Shown here: positions 7,496-15,705 of the stretch, one piece after another | Numbering within the stretch: the stretch's first letter is position 1 | Layout of the letters: the number at the start of each line of letters is the position of its first letter | Source of the DNA: Halobacillus shinanisalinarum | GTDB taxonomy: Bacteria; Bacillota; Bacilli; Bacillales; Halobacillaceae | Length of the DNA stretch: 64,000 nt | NCBI RefSeq assembly: GCF_022919835.1 | Contig: NZ_CP095074.1 | Coordinates: 62,001-126,000, forward strand | Reading direction: 5' to 3' | Notes under the pieces: model-generated | The model's database searches: none | Seen by the model: the letters and a program-made list of their open reading frames with translations, nothing else | Told to the model about the DNA's origin: nothing | Position numbers and translations under genes: made by a program

Positions 7496-8500
7496 CTAAT
7501 TTGAATTATTTGCAATATAATCGGCTAGCAACTTATAGGAATGTTTTTTTGCTTCAAAATCAAAAATGTTAGTAATGAGAAGGAACTCATCTGTTTGATA
7601 AGCTTCACTTAACTGCTTTAGTTTTCTATAGACCGTTTCAGGGGTACCAATGATCGCCCTTTTGCGATTACGTTTAATTTTATCAAGCTCTTTTACTGTA
7701 AATGTATGTCCTTTCACTTCACTGATGGAGGGAACTCTCGTTTCTAACCCCTTCTCCACTTGCAGGAGCCACATATCCTGGCTTAAGGCAAGTTCTTCTG
7801 CTTTCTCAGTAGTCTCAGCACAAACAACAAATACACATACATTTACTTTGGGCTCCTGCAAACCTACCGATGGCTTAAACTTTTCTCTATACGCATACAA
7901 TGTTTCAGTAGCATGTTCGGGATTAATGAAATAACCAAAGGTGAAGCCTGTACCATTGATAGCGGCATGTCTAGCTCCGCGCTCTGAAAGACCTAAAACC
8001 CAAATATCGGGGTTGTCGGAAGTATGTGGCTTGGCGGACACTCCATAGTAGGCATGCTCCTTTGGAATAGTTCCATATAAGAAATCCTGTAATTCCTTTA
8101 CCTGTCTTGAAAAAGAACTTAATGGTTTATCGAATCCATCTGTTAAGGCAGCCCTCGTTTTTTTACCTCCTCCAGGCGATCGGCCTAACCCTAAATCAAT
8201 ACGACCGGGAAAAAGAGCTTGTAGAATTTTAAACGACTCCGCCACCTTAAGCGGACTATATTGAGGTAAAAGCACACCGCCAGAACCAACGCGTATTCTC
8301 GAAGTTTGTGAGGCGACATGTGATATTAAGACCTCTGGTGAACTGCCAGCCAAGCCATTCGTGTTGTGATGCTCAGCTACCCAATATCGTTTAAAGCCCA
8401 ATGATTCTGTCCATTGAGCCAATTCGATCGTTTGCTTTAATGCTTGTTCTGCTGATTGTCCTTTGGATATAGGGCTTTGATCCAACACGCCTAGTTTCAT
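7496..8500 (-). CDS. Luciferase-like flavin-dependent monooxygenase
   Basis: A 334-residue TIM-barrel LLM-class oxidoreductase, the type that uses reduced FMN or F420-like flavin and oxygen. The N-terminus MKLGVLDQSPISKGQSAEQA and the segment YWVAEHHNTNGLAGSSPEVL are hallmarks of the group that includes B. subtilis YceB, YvbT and YtmO; GRIDLGLGRSPGG follows at about residue 105. Members act on unknown small organic substrates. AAAGGAAAG precedes the ATG. The gene is followed on the same strand by CvfB and preceded by a PadR-like regulator, which may control it. Confidence 0.88.
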   Translation of the reverse strand: MKLGVLDQSPISKGQSAEQALKQTIELAQWTESLGFKRYWVAEHHNTNGLAGSSPEVLISHVASQTSRIRVGSGGVLLPQYSPLKVAESFKILQALFPGRIDLGLGRSPGGGKKTRAALTDGFDKPLSSFSRQVKELQDFLYGTIPKEHAYYGVSAKPHTSDNPDIWVLGLSERGARHAAINGTGFTFGYFINPEHATETLYAYREKFKPSVGLQEPKVNVCVFVVCAETTEKAEELALSQDMWLLQVEKGLETRVPSISEVKGHTFTVKELDKIKRNRKRAIIGTPETVYRKLKQLSEAYQTDEFLLITNIFDFEAKKHSYKLLADYIANNSN

Positions 8501-8556
8501 ATTGACTTTCCTTTCTAAACCTCATAAGTATCATTTATTATTCTCGTATTTAGACG

Positions 8557-8937
8557 TTAACGATACACATCTTTCATAATTTGATTTAATATGTTTAACT
8601 GCTCTTCAAACAAAATTTTGTACTTCTTTTTGAGCACATCAAATTCTTCCTTGCCCTGGTCGGTTAAAGAATACCAGAAGACTTTTTGTCGTTTCTTTTC
8701 ATATGATTTATAGCCATCTTTCCGGTTAAGTAATCCCTCTTCTGTCATGTCATGTAATGTATCTAGTAATGTAGATGGCGCAGGAATCCAATTGTTTGTC
8801 AACTTATGGAATTCTTCTTTGAAATGCTCACTTATCATTGGTTGACGAACTTGTAATAGATGCATAATATAAAATTTAGTGAATTGTGCTGCACTCATGT
8901 TCAAAGCGAATTTTTTCGGATTATTTTTATGAGACAA
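8557..8937 (-). CDS. PadR-like winged-helix regulator
   Basis: A 126-residue protein with an N-terminal winged helix (AAQFTKFYIMHLLQVRQPM, then APSTLLDTLHDMTEEGLLNR as recognition helix region and the wing QKVFWYSLTDQGKEEFD) and a C-terminal helix for dimerisation. This is the PadR layout and length; PadR proteins repress neighbouring genes and respond to small aromatic or antibiotic ligands. The start is a TTG at 8937 with GGTGAGG 5 bases upstream; an internal ATG 13 codons later is an alternative. Immediate downstream neighbour is the LLM monooxygenase 57 bases away, making that gene its likely target. Confidence 0.75.
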   Translation of the reverse strand: MSHKNNPKKFALNMSAAQFTKFYIMHLLQVRQPMISEHFKEEFHKLTNNWIPAPSTLLDTLHDMTEEGLLNRKDGYKSYEKKRQKVFWYSLTDQGKEEFDVLKKKYKILFEEQLNILNQIMKDVYR

Positions 8938-9065
8938 AGCAACCTCACCCCTTACCTGTTATAAGTTTATTCTACATTAAAAGGGTGTGGCGTTGTCTAC
9001 TTATACGAACATTCGTTCAGTTTTTAAATAATTTTTTGGATTCTTTTCGGAGTTGCTACTAAGTT

Positions 9066-9581
9066 TTAAGAGAGAGTCTTTATCTTTTTAATAAATAAGT
9101 TTACCGCTTTTCTATGAGGAAAAATAAATATTTGTGCGTGTTGGCAATGCTGCTCAATGGCTGTCATTGCTTTGTTTCTTTTTGTTTTAGGATAATCCCA
9201 TATGTATTTAAGAAAAGCGAGTTCCATCCGTTCCGGACACCCTGGACCGATATCTTCCCTTGTTTTACCGATATTTTGCACCCATCTTTTAAGGGCACTG
9301 TACAGACAAACATATCGATTTACATCGATAAAAATAATGGTATCCGCCATTTCTAACCTTTCTTTCCAGACCCCACTGTAGTTGCCCTCAATAACCCATT
9401 TATTTTTTTGTAAATAAGCAGCCTGTTTCTCTCTTAACTCTTCTTGAGTGGATTCCTTCCAGCCAGGTTTCCAGAATAATCGATCCATATGTATAACATC
9501 GTATTGATAGACTTGTCCTATTTGTTTGGCTAAAGTCGACTTTCCCGAACCAGCTGAACCAATGACCACAACCCTTTTCAT
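9066..9581 (-). CDS. P-loop kinase-like protein (topology-modulation/FlaR family)
   Basis: A 171-residue P-loop NTPase of the adenylate-kinase-like group often annotated as DNA topology modulation protein. Walker A is GSAGSGKSTLAKQIG at residue 8; DVIHMDRLFWKPGW and the lid segment RWVQNIGKTREDIGPGCPER are typical of this family. The substrate is not known; the fold suggests phosphoryl transfer to a nucleotide or small molecule. ATG at 9581 is used because GGAGG lies 8 bases upstream; an in-frame ATG five codons earlier has no ribosome site. It is a single-gene unit. Confidence 0.82.
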   Translation of the reverse strand: MKRVVVIGSAGSGKSTLAKQIGQVYQYDVIHMDRLFWKPGWKESTQEELREKQAAYLQKNKWVIEGNYSGVWKERLEMADTIIFIDVNRYVCLYSALKRWVQNIGKTREDIGPGCPERMELAFLKYIWDYPKTKRNKAMTAIEQHCQHAQIFIFPHRKAVNLFIKKIKTLS

Positions 9582-9799
9582 ACTGTTTTCCTCCAATATT
9601 TAAAAGCCAGGTGTAACTACCTGACTTCTTTACAATGATATCTCAAATTTCAAATTGTTTGCCTTTATCATGCACAGAAACATGCTATCTTTCATAGTTT
9701 ATCAATATCCTGTTCATAACTAAATAAATGTCGCTTTTTTTGAAACTTATAACATAATTTGTTCGTCTATAATAATGAAAAAAGTGTTTTGTCCAGAAA

Positions 9800-9835
9800 A
9801 AAAGCACACCATTGTGGGGGCAATAGTGCGCTTTT
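9800..9835 (-). terminator. Terminator of the LysM/3D-domain gene
   Basis: AAAAGCGCACTATTG and CAATGGTGTGCTTTT pair over 15 positions with two mismatches, 6-nt loop, followed on the minus strand by TTT. It lies 34 bases after the stop codon. Confidence 0.85.
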
Positions 9836-9869
9836 CCTGTTAAACTATTATTTTTGTTCTACTTGTCTA

Positions 9870-10712
9870 CTATTCACTTAACACTTGTACAGTAACACTT
9901 TGTCTACCAAAGTCTAAAGCATCTTGACGGTTTGGCATATATAGATCTACACGATTTCCGTCAATAGCTCCGCCAGTATCACCAGCAATTGCTACGCCAT
10001 AACCTTCAACATATACTTTAGATCCTAATGGGATAACATCTGGATCTACAGCAATAACTTTTTGGTTAGGGTTTGCATTTAAATCAATACCTGTTGCTGT
10101 TACACCACTGCATCCTGTGCAGTTAGCAGTATAAGCTGTTGCTTCTGCAGTGATCTCTTTTGCAACATCATTACTAGTTGACTGTTCACTAGATTGATCC
10201 TGCTCAGCACTTACTGGCTCTGGAGCTGGTGCTTCTTCTTTTTTAGGCTCAGGTTCAGGTGCCTCTTCTTTTTTAGGTTCAGGCGCTGGTGCTGGTGCCT
10301 CTTCTTTTTCTGCTTTCTCTGGAACTGGTGCAGAAGCTGCTCCAGCTTTCAATGCAAATTCATCTCCAGGGTGAATCACTGTAGAAGAAAGGTTGTTCCA
10401 TGCCATCAACTGATCAACTGATATGTTATGTTGTTTAGAAATACCAGATAGGGTGTCACCAGATTTCACTGTGTATGTCGTGCTCGTTTCAGTTGAAGTT
10501 TCACCTGTTACAGTAAGTTTTTGTTTAGGATAAATTAAATTTGAATTTAGATTGTTCCATGCTTTTAGCTGATCCACTGTTACATTATTATTGTTTGAAA
10601 TACCCCAAAGAGTATCACCTTTATTGACTGTATATTCTTCAGCACTAACAGATGTTGCGAATGCTCCTGTTAATGCAGCGGTAGCAGCTAGAGAAAAAAC
10701 TGTTTTTTTCAT
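9870..10712 (-). CDS. yocH: Secreted LysM and 3D-domain cell-wall protein (YocH-like)
   Basis: A 280-residue exported protein. Residues 1-24 form a signal peptide (KK, hydrophobic core, cleavage near SVSAEE). Two LysM repeats follow (YTVNKGDTLWGISNN and YTVKSGDTLSGISKQ), then a Glu/Pro/Ala/Lys-rich linker of repeated EPKKEEAPAPEP type, then a C-terminal 3D domain (ATAYTANCTGCSGVTATGID, later DTGGAIDGNRVDLYM with its Asp residues). LysM anchors it to peptidoglycan and the 3D domain is the lytic-transglycosylase-like catalytic fold. B. subtilis YocH has this layout and is activated by WalR; a WalR-like box lies upstream here. AGGAGG precedes the ATG. Confidence 0.9.
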   Translation of the reverse strand: MKKTVFSLAATAALTGAFATSVSAEEYTVNKGDTLWGISNNNNVTVDQLKAWNNLNSNLIYPKQKLTVTGETSTETSTTYTVKSGDTLSGISKQHNISVDQLMAWNNLSSTVIHPGDEFALKAGAASAPVPEKAEKEEAPAPAPEPKKEEAPEPEPKKEEAPAPEPVSAEQDQSSEQSTSNDVAKEITAEATAYTANCTGCSGVTATGIDLNANPNQKVIAVDPDVIPLGSKVYVEGYGVAIAGDTGGAIDGNRVDLYMPNRQDALDFGRQSVTVQVLSE

Positions 10713-10831
10713 ATGTTTTGTGTCCTCCTCTTAATTGATGAGTTGTTTTAACCACAATTAAGATACTAACAGATATATAGATTTTTTTAAGAACAAAAAG
10801 CTAACAGTTTCTTTGCAACTATGACACTTAC

Positions 10832-10848
10832 TTTTCACTCAAGTTACA
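10832..10848 (-). promoter_or_regulatory. WalR-like direct repeat upstream of the LysM/3D gene
   Basis: Minus strand TGTAAC-TTGAG-TGAAAA: two hexamers spaced by 5 bases. The WalR consensus is TGTWAH-N5-TGTWAH, so the first half is perfect and the second differs by one base. It lies 120 bases before the yocH-like start, as would suit an activator of a wall-hydrolase gene. Confidence 0.4.
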
Positions 10849-10980
10849 AAGTGGGTATAAAGGTCTATAAACGACATTATTTTTTATATAATAGTCTTAA
10901 AAAGTCGAATAACGCGTATTATTTTTCTTTTTTCAATAGGAAAAATTAAATATTATATAGAAATCAAGAGTCTCATGATT

Positions 10981-11015
10981 AATAAAAACCTGCCCTAATT
11001 GGACAGGTTTTTATT
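10981..11015. terminator. Terminator after the ABC-F gene
   Basis: AATAAAAACCTGCCC and GGACAGGTTTTTATT pair with a single mismatch and a 5-nt loop; flanks are A- and T-rich on both sides. It ends the ABC-F transcript on the minus strand. Confidence 0.85.
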
Positions 11016-11033
11016 AATTAATCTTGATTCTTG

Positions 11034-12653
11034 TTATTCTGACAAAGCGGCAACTTGCTTTTGAACAGATGGGTCTTGTAGATATTCATCATAGCTCATC
11101 TCTTTGTCAACAATCCCCTGAGGTGTAAGCTCAATAATACGGTTAGCAATTGTTTGGATGAATTCATGGTCGTGGGAGGCAAATAAGATTGATCCCTTAA
11201 AGTTAATCAGTCCTTTGTTTAATGATGTAATCGATTCAAGATCCAAGTGGTTCGTTGGTTCATCAAGCAAAAGAACATTGGACCCGGACAACATCATTTT
11301 AGAGAGCATGCAACGCACCTTCTCTCCTCCTGAAAGTACGTTCGATTGTTTCAATGCTTCTTCCCCTGAAAATAACATCCGTCCTAAGAAACTTCTAAGG
11401 AATGTTTCCGTTTGATCTTCAGGTGAGTATTGGCGCAACCACTCTACTAGGTTCAAGTCAGCACGATCAAAGAATTCAGAGTTATCTTTTGGAAAGTAAC
11501 TCTGTGATGTCGTTACTCCCCATTTAAATGTTCCTTCGTCTGGTTCGACTTCACCCATTAGAATTTGAAAGAGAGTTGTTTTTGCCACTTCATTACTTCC
11601 TACAAAAGCAATTTTATCATCTTTATTCATTGTAAAACTTACATTATTAATTACTTTGATTCCATCAACTGTTTTTGACAGGTTCTCAACAGTCAGTAAA
11701 TCATTTCCAATTTCCCGATCTGCTTTAAAGGCAATGTAAGGATATTTTCTTGAAGAAGGTTGAATGTCATCTAAAGTAATCTTTTCAAGCAGTTTCTTTC
11801 TCGAGGTCGCTTGTTTCGACTTTGAAGCATTCGCACTAAAGCGCGCAACGAATTCTTTTAAATCCTTAATTTTTTCTTCTTTTTTCTTATTCTGTTCTTC
11901 GGCCATTTTTTGAGCAAGCTGACTGGATTCATACCAGAAGTCATAGTTTCCTACGTAGATTTGAATTTTGCCAAAGTCTAAGTCAGCGATGTGGGTACAG
12001 ACGTTATTTAAGAAGTGACGGTCGTGGGAAACAACGATCACGGTATTTTCAAAATCAATTAAGAAATCTTCAAGCCACTGAATAGCTTTTATATCCAAAT
12101 GGTTTGTCGGCTCATCAAGAAGAAGAACATCTGGATTGCCAAAAAGTGCTTGAGCTAGCAAGACTTTAACCTTTTCAGAACCAGTTAACTCTGTCATTTG
12201 CTTGTCGTGCAAATTCTCTTTAATTCCGAGCCCCGTTAGTAGGCGCGCCGCTTCAGAATCAGCTTCCCAGCCGTTCATCTCAGCAAATTCACCTTCGAGT
12301 TCAGCTGCTCTCATCCCGTCCTCTTCTGTAAAATCGCCCTTCATATAGATGGCGTCCTTTTCCTGCATGACTTCATAAAGTCTTGTATGACCCATAATAA
12401 CAGTCTCAAGCACTTTGTATTCATCATACTCGAAGTGGTTCTGTTTAAGTACAGCCAGACGCTGGTCATTCTTTAGGGAAACGTCACCTGTCTGTGGTTC
12501 TAATTCCCCGCTTAATATCTTTAAAAATGTTGATTTTCCTGCCCCGTTTGCACCGATTAAACCGTAGCAATTACCGGGGGTGAATTTTATATTGACGTCC
12601 TCGAATAACTTCTGATCCCCGAAACGAAGACTAACATTAGTTACATTTAGCAT
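11034..12653 (-). CDS. ykpA: ABC-F family ATPase (YkpA/YbiT type)
   Basis: A 539-residue soluble protein with two ABC ATPase domains in tandem and no membrane segments, hence ABC-F; such proteins act at the ribosomal E site in translation or antibiotic resistance. Domain 1 has Walker A GANGAGKSTFLK near residue 36, signature TGSEKVKVLLAQALF and Walker B VLLLDEPTNHLDI. Domain 2 has signature LSGGEKVRCMLSK and Walker B VLLLDEPTNHLDL, but its Walker A is the degenerate GSNEVAKTT. The same degeneracy is recalled for B. subtilis YkpA, so this is likely a family trait. A lysine-rich linker (residues 240-290) joins them. GGAGG precedes ATG 12653; an upstream in-frame start has no ribosome site. Probably housekeeping. 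Confidence 0.9.
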   Translation of the reverse strand: MLNVTNVSLRFGDQKLFEDVNIKFTPGNCYGLIGANGAGKSTFLKILSGELEPQTGDVSLKNDQRLAVLKQNHFEYDEYKVLETVIMGHTRLYEVMQEKDAIYMKGDFTEEDGMRAAELEGEFAEMNGWEADSEAARLLTGLGIKENLHDKQMTELTGSEKVKVLLAQALFGNPDVLLLDEPTNHLDIKAIQWLEDFLIDFENTVIVVSHDRHFLNNVCTHIADLDFGKIQIYVGNYDFWYESSQLAQKMAEEQNKKKEEKIKDLKEFVARFSANASKSKQATSRKKLLEKITLDDIQPSSRKYPYIAFKADREIGNDLLTVENLSKTVDGIKVINNVSFTMNKDDKIAFVGSNEVAKTTLFQILMGEVEPDEGTFKWGVTTSQSYFPKDNSEFFDRADLNLVEWLRQYSPEDQTETFLRSFLGRMLFSGEEALKQSNVLSGGEKVRCMLSKMMLSGSNVLLLDEPTNHLDLESITSLNKGLINFKGSILFASHDHEFIQTIANRIIELTPQGIVDKEMSYDEYLQDPSVQKQVAALSE

Positions 12654-12727
12654 TACGAATCCTCCAGTATTTGAGTCTATAACATTCAAATTATATCATT
12701 CATTATAGGAATCGAATAGGTATTCCC

Positions 12728-14065
12728 TTATTTTTGACCGGAAAAATCAGCATTTTCGTCTAACCATTCATTAAACAGAAGAAAATCCTCTTCCACCACT
12801 TGCTGATAATGCTTCGACCATACATTTATTTGCTGAATGAATTCTTTCTGATTTCGCTGAATCGCATCTAGAATAGCTTCTTCACTATGATAATCCATCA
12901 AACCGTTCTCGATATCGGCATCTGCACGAGCGTGGATTTTAGCAGTAATTCTAGCCATCGTTTTGATCGTTTCCAACATAGACTTTGGATCTTGTAAATC
13001 CTGAGCTTCCAGTTCGCCGGTTAAGGGGGACCGCTCTCTTACGTAAAAGTCATGTCCCTGTAATGTAAAGTAACCCAAATAAGGGTCCGCCAGGTGATGC
13101 ATCGATTGCTGAGTATGGACAACCCGTCGCCCTTGATGCTTATGGTCATACCAGAATTTTTCATCGTAGGGAAAGAAGTAGGCCGGTATCGGCGCTCTTG
13201 CCTCTTTAGCTTCTAAAATGATGTTTTGCCCATGTTCCCCTTCAATTAAGATATAGTATCTTTCTAACCCTGTTGACCCAATCCCCGCTCCTTCTTTTTT
13301 CATGACATCCTTAACCGAATAGTAATTTCTACGTTTCTTTACAGAAGCTGGAATGGAATCGATGTAATCCTCCCAAATACTAGTGAATTCCTTTCTTTCT
13401 GAAGTTGAAAGGGATAGGAGGTGATCGTCCCCCATAAGCCATTGAATCGAATCATACTTGTTAACGGATTCATCAAGCTTATGTGCCGTCTGACGTTGTT
13501 CAAGATTATCAAGAACCCTCTTAATTGATGCCTTCGTGTTTACCTTGGTAAACTGAAGTTGAACAGGATCATTGGCTCCTGATTGAAAGTCTTCAAGCTG
13601 CTTAATATAATGAGTTAAAAAACTTTCAACAAACGTATCAGCATCCTCTTCATTATAGCCATGTTGGCTGCTCATTAAACGAATACTTACGACCATACGC
13701 ATCACATCATACAAATAGGAACCAAAGTAACCCTCATCAAAATCATCGACATCAAACACGATTTCCTGATGTTCATTTTGGAAAGCACTGATATTATCAA
13801 AATGCAGATCCCCTAGCAGCCATGTAGGACGATCTTCAGGTGTATGAAAAGTAAATGGAAGATCTGTTACATCATAATAAAATAAATAAGCACTCCCCCT
13901 AAAAAAGCTGTACGGGTTCTCTCTCATCTTATTATACTTTTGTTTCCTATGTTCCTTTGATAAACCCATCAGCTTGCCATCAAATTGATTAAGAATTGTA
14001 TCGAGTACCTGCTTTCTCAAATATTTCTTCGTTTCTATAATGTCATTCCTAATATTCTTTTTCAT
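12728..14065 (-). CDS. DUF2252 family protein
   Basis: A 445-residue cytoplasmic protein of the DUF2252 family. The family signature is visible: YSFFRGSAYLFYYD near residue 52, WLLGDLHFDNISAF near 82 and FDVDDFDEGYFGSYLYD near 104. The GDxHxxN and DxDD patterns resemble the catalytic and metal loops of aminoglycoside-kinase-like proteins, so a kinase-like fold is possible, but no function is established. No signal peptide or membrane segment. It is a single gene between the ABC-F gene (75 bases downstream) and the ydjO-like gene. Confidence 0.85.
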   Translation of the reverse strand: MKKNIRNDIIETKKYLRKQVLDTILNQFDGKLMGLSKEHRKQKYNKMRENPYSFFRGSAYLFYYDVTDLPFTFHTPEDRPTWLLGDLHFDNISAFQNEHQEIVFDVDDFDEGYFGSYLYDVMRMVVSIRLMSSQHGYNEEDADTFVESFLTHYIKQLEDFQSGANDPVQLQFTKVNTKASIKRVLDNLEQRQTAHKLDESVNKYDSIQWLMGDDHLLSLSTSERKEFTSIWEDYIDSIPASVKKRRNYYSVKDVMKKEGAGIGSTGLERYYILIEGEHGQNIILEAKEARAPIPAYFFPYDEKFWYDHKHQGRRVVHTQQSMHHLADPYLGYFTLQGHDFYVRERSPLTGELEAQDLQDPKSMLETIKTMARITAKIHARADADIENGLMDYHSEEAILDAIQRNQKEFIQQINVWSKHYQQVVEEDFLLFNEWLDENADFSGQK

Positions 14066-14163
14066 CGTTATTCCCGTCCTTCTTTATCAAACTATACGTA
14101 GCATTCCCCAGTTGAATTAGCAAGAAACAATGTACAATAAAAAAAACGCGATTTTATAGAAAC

Positions 14164-14190
14164 AAAAAAGACTCTCATGATGAGAGCCTC
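14164..14190 (-). terminator. Terminator of the ydjO-like gene
   Basis: Minus strand GGCTCTCATCATGAGAGTC followed by TTTTTTG: a short stem with a tight loop and a clear T-run, 7 bases after the stop codon. Confidence 0.7.
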
Positions 14191-14196
14191 TCTTCC

Positions 14197-14403
14197 TTAT
14201 GACTTATAATATAAGCTATTATTTTCAACGACTTGAAGTACTTTGGTGCTTGCTTCCATCTCATTTTTGCAGATGGGACAAATCGCTTCCTCATTCGTTC
14301 TAAAATTATCTCTCATCCAGCAACTGCAATCCTCAGATTTACATACCCAAATTTTTGTTTCTTCTTCAACTATTTCAGCCTGGTTCTTTTTACCGAATGC
14401 CAT
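14197..14403 (-). CDS. Cold-inducible YdjO-like zinc-ribbon protein
   Basis: A 68-residue protein of the YdjO cold-shock-inducible family. It carries two cysteine pairs (WVCKSEDCSCWMRDNF and AICPICKNEM), which form a probable zinc ribbon, and a short charged N-terminus. Function is unknown; members are often found beside cold-shock protein genes, as here. The start at 14403 is supported by AGAGGAGG 6-7 bases upstream; the longer in-frame version would run through the terminator of the csp gene and is rejected. It sits directly downstream of csp, separated by that terminator, so read-through from the cold-induced csp promoter could express it. Confidence 0.85.
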   Translation of the reverse strand: MAFGKKNQAEIVEEETKIWVCKSEDCSCWMRDNFRTNEEAICPICKNEMEASTKVLQVVENNSLYYKS

Positions 14404-14436
14404 TTCGAAACCTCCTCTGGACATGAGAATTATGTA

Positions 14437-14470
14437 AAAGAGACTGACTAGCATCTGAGTCAGTCTCTTT
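14437..14470 (-). terminator. Terminator of the first csp gene
   Basis: AAAGAGACTGACT and AGTCAGTCTCTTT form a perfect 13-bp stem with an 8-nt loop, followed by TTAC on the minus strand; it lies 6 bases after the csp stop. Confidence 0.85.
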
Positions 14471-14475
14471 CCACC

Positions 14476-14676
14476 TTATAATTTAGTTACATTAGCAGCC
14501 TGTGGTCCGCGGTTGCCTTCAGTAATCTCAAATTCTACAGTTTGACCTTCTTCAAGGGATTTGAATCCTTCTTCTTGAATGGCGCTGAAATGTACAAATA
14601 CATCGTCTTCGCCTTCTACTTCGATAAATCCAAAACCTTTTTCAGCGTTAAACCATTTTACTGTACCAGTTTTCAT
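14476..14676 (-). CDS. Cold-shock protein (CspA family)
   Basis: A 66-residue single-domain cold-shock protein. The RNA-binding motifs RNP1 (KGFGFIEV) and RNP2 (VFVHFSAI) are intact, and the whole length matches the family. It binds single-stranded RNA and keeps messages unfolded at low temperature. GGAGGACCC precedes ATG 14676; an upstream in-frame start has no ribosome site. A promoter about 180 bases upstream gives a leader of about 140 nt, typical of cold-regulated csp genes. A second, very similar csp lies at 40251-40451 (about 86 percent identical by eye), so the two are paralogues. Confidence 0.95.
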   Translation of the reverse strand: MKTGTVKWFNAEKGFGFIEVEGEDDVFVHFSAIQEEGFKSLEEGQTVEFEITEGNRGPQAANVTKL

Positions 14677-14827
14677 AAAAATGGGTCCTCCAATGTTCCT
14701 TAAAATTAATATGCGTTCCATGAATAATGAAAAAAATCACATATTATAAAAAGTACCAATAACCATTGATCACTCTTTATAATAGGTGATTCATTATCTG
14801 TTTGGCACGAATTAATATACAAATATT

Positions 14828-14856
14828 AGAATACAATAATTCACCGGTGAAGTCAA
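14828..14856 (-). promoter_or_regulatory. Promoter of the first csp gene with long leader
   Basis: Minus strand TTGACT (14856-14851), 17-base spacer, TATTCT (14833-14828). Transcription would begin near 14820, leaving a leader of roughly 140 nt before the csp ATG, consistent with post-transcriptional cold control. Confidence 0.75.
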
Positions 14857-14920
14857 GCAAAGGGTGTAAACACCTGCTCTTTACATTCTATACATCCAAT
14901 CAGATTTTTATGCTGAGATT

Positions 14921-15421
14921 TTAAACTTTTTCTATAACCCCGCACGCAATCCTTTTTCCTGCATCACCGCTAGGCTGTGACTGGTAATCATCTGGCCCTT
15001 GGTGAATGATGACGGATTTTCCAATGATATCTTCTACTTGAAAGCGATCTGTAAAAAAGATCATGCGTGCACGTCCTTGGTTGGAAAACAAAACAGGGAA
15101 GTCACCTGCATGATTACCATGGGGCTGATCATCAGGATTCCAATGCCCTCCAGCTGATTGAAACGGATCCTTTCCATCTCCAATCTCACATACACCCGCT
15201 TCATGAATATGAAATCCATGCGGACCAATTTGAACCCCGTCTTTTACTTGAAAGTCGGGTAATCCTTCCACTTGGACAAATACTTCTACCCCGTATGGAC
15301 GTTGATAAAATTGTGTGATCCCTCTAAGATCAGGAGCTAGCGGGCTCCCCTTGAAATTTACTCTTGCCTGTTCAGGCTGATGGGTAGGTCTTGTGGATGG
15401 ATAAGGTTGGTTCATATACAT
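14921..15421 (-). CDS. Cu/Zn superoxide dismutase-like protein
   Basis: A 166-residue protein with the Cu/Zn-SOD fold. Metal ligands are visible: GFHIHEAGVCE (two Cu His and the disulfide Cys), GGHWNPDDQPHGNHAGDFP (bridging and Zn ligands) and VIIHQGPDDYQ (last Cu His), then RIACGVI (second disulfide Cys). All canonical ligands appear present, unlike B. subtilis YojM, which is recalled to lack one copper ligand. No signal peptide is seen: the N-terminus MYMNQPYPSTRPTHQPEQAR is polar, so it may be cytoplasmic or spore-associated. ATG 15421 follows AGGAGGAG by 5 bases (ATG 15415 also possible). Monocistronic. Confidence 0.85.
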   Translation of the reverse strand: MYMNQPYPSTRPTHQPEQARVNFKGSPLAPDLRGITQFYQRPYGVEVFVQVEGLPDFQVKDGVQIGPHGFHIHEAGVCEIGDGKDPFQSAGGHWNPDDQPHGNHAGDFPVLFSNQGRARMIFFTDRFQVEDIIGKSVIIHQGPDDYQSQPSGDAGKRIACGVIEKV

Positions 15422-15530
15422 GGCTTCTCCTCCTTTTATACCAATATATGCTGCTGACTCTTGAAACATGTCCATTATAATTCACAGCAATTATTTGATG
15501 TGCTAAATTCCTTTTAATGTCTCAACAAGT

Positions 15531-15654
15531 AAAAGGAGAGTTCTTATGAAGAACACATGGATCACTGCGATTATTGAAACAAAAGCAATATCAACAAGTG
15601 ACACAGCTTATTGAAAAACTTCGTAAAGGTGCAGAAGTGAAAGTCATATTGTAA
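15531..15654 (+). pseudogene. Possible deletion scar of a foldase-like gene
   Basis: AAGGAGAG precedes an ATG at 15546 opening a 22-codon frame (MKNTWITAIIETKAIST...), which looks like the start of a signal peptide or anchor. In another frame, overlapping, lies a segment QLIEKLRKGAEVKVIL ending at a TAA (15652-15654), reminiscent of the C-terminal helix and last strand of PpiC-type peptidyl-prolyl isomerases. A good ribosome site plus a plausible N-terminus plus a plausible C-terminus within 120 bases suggests an internal deletion with a frame change. The assignment is speculative. Confidence 0.3.
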
Positions 15655-15663
15655 GTAGAGAAT

Positions 15664-15698
15664 AAAAAGATCCTGGACAAGTTTTCCAGGATCTTTTT
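15664..15698. terminator. Bidirectional terminator after dynA
   Basis: AAAAAGATCCTGGA and TCCAGGATCTTTTT form a perfect 14-bp stem with a 7-nt loop. It stands 8 bases after the dynA stop. Confidence 0.9.
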
Positions 15699-15705
15699 TA
15701 TGATT

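Noticed and set aside
10194..10421. Plus-strand frame rich in Phe, Cys and Arg opposite the LysM/3D gene
   Set aside because: It is the antisense of the Glu/Pro/Lys-rich linker and has no ribosome site.
10713..10980. ydaO-type (c-di-AMP) riboswitch before the LysM/3D gene
   Set aside because: The expected GGG- and AAACCC-rich conserved blocks are absent from the leader.
12653..12689. Longer N-termini for the ABC-F, ThyA, TatC, GpsB, YpsA, Cdd and PonA genes
   Set aside because: Upstream in-frame starts lack ribosome sites, whereas the chosen starts have strong ones and match family N-termini.
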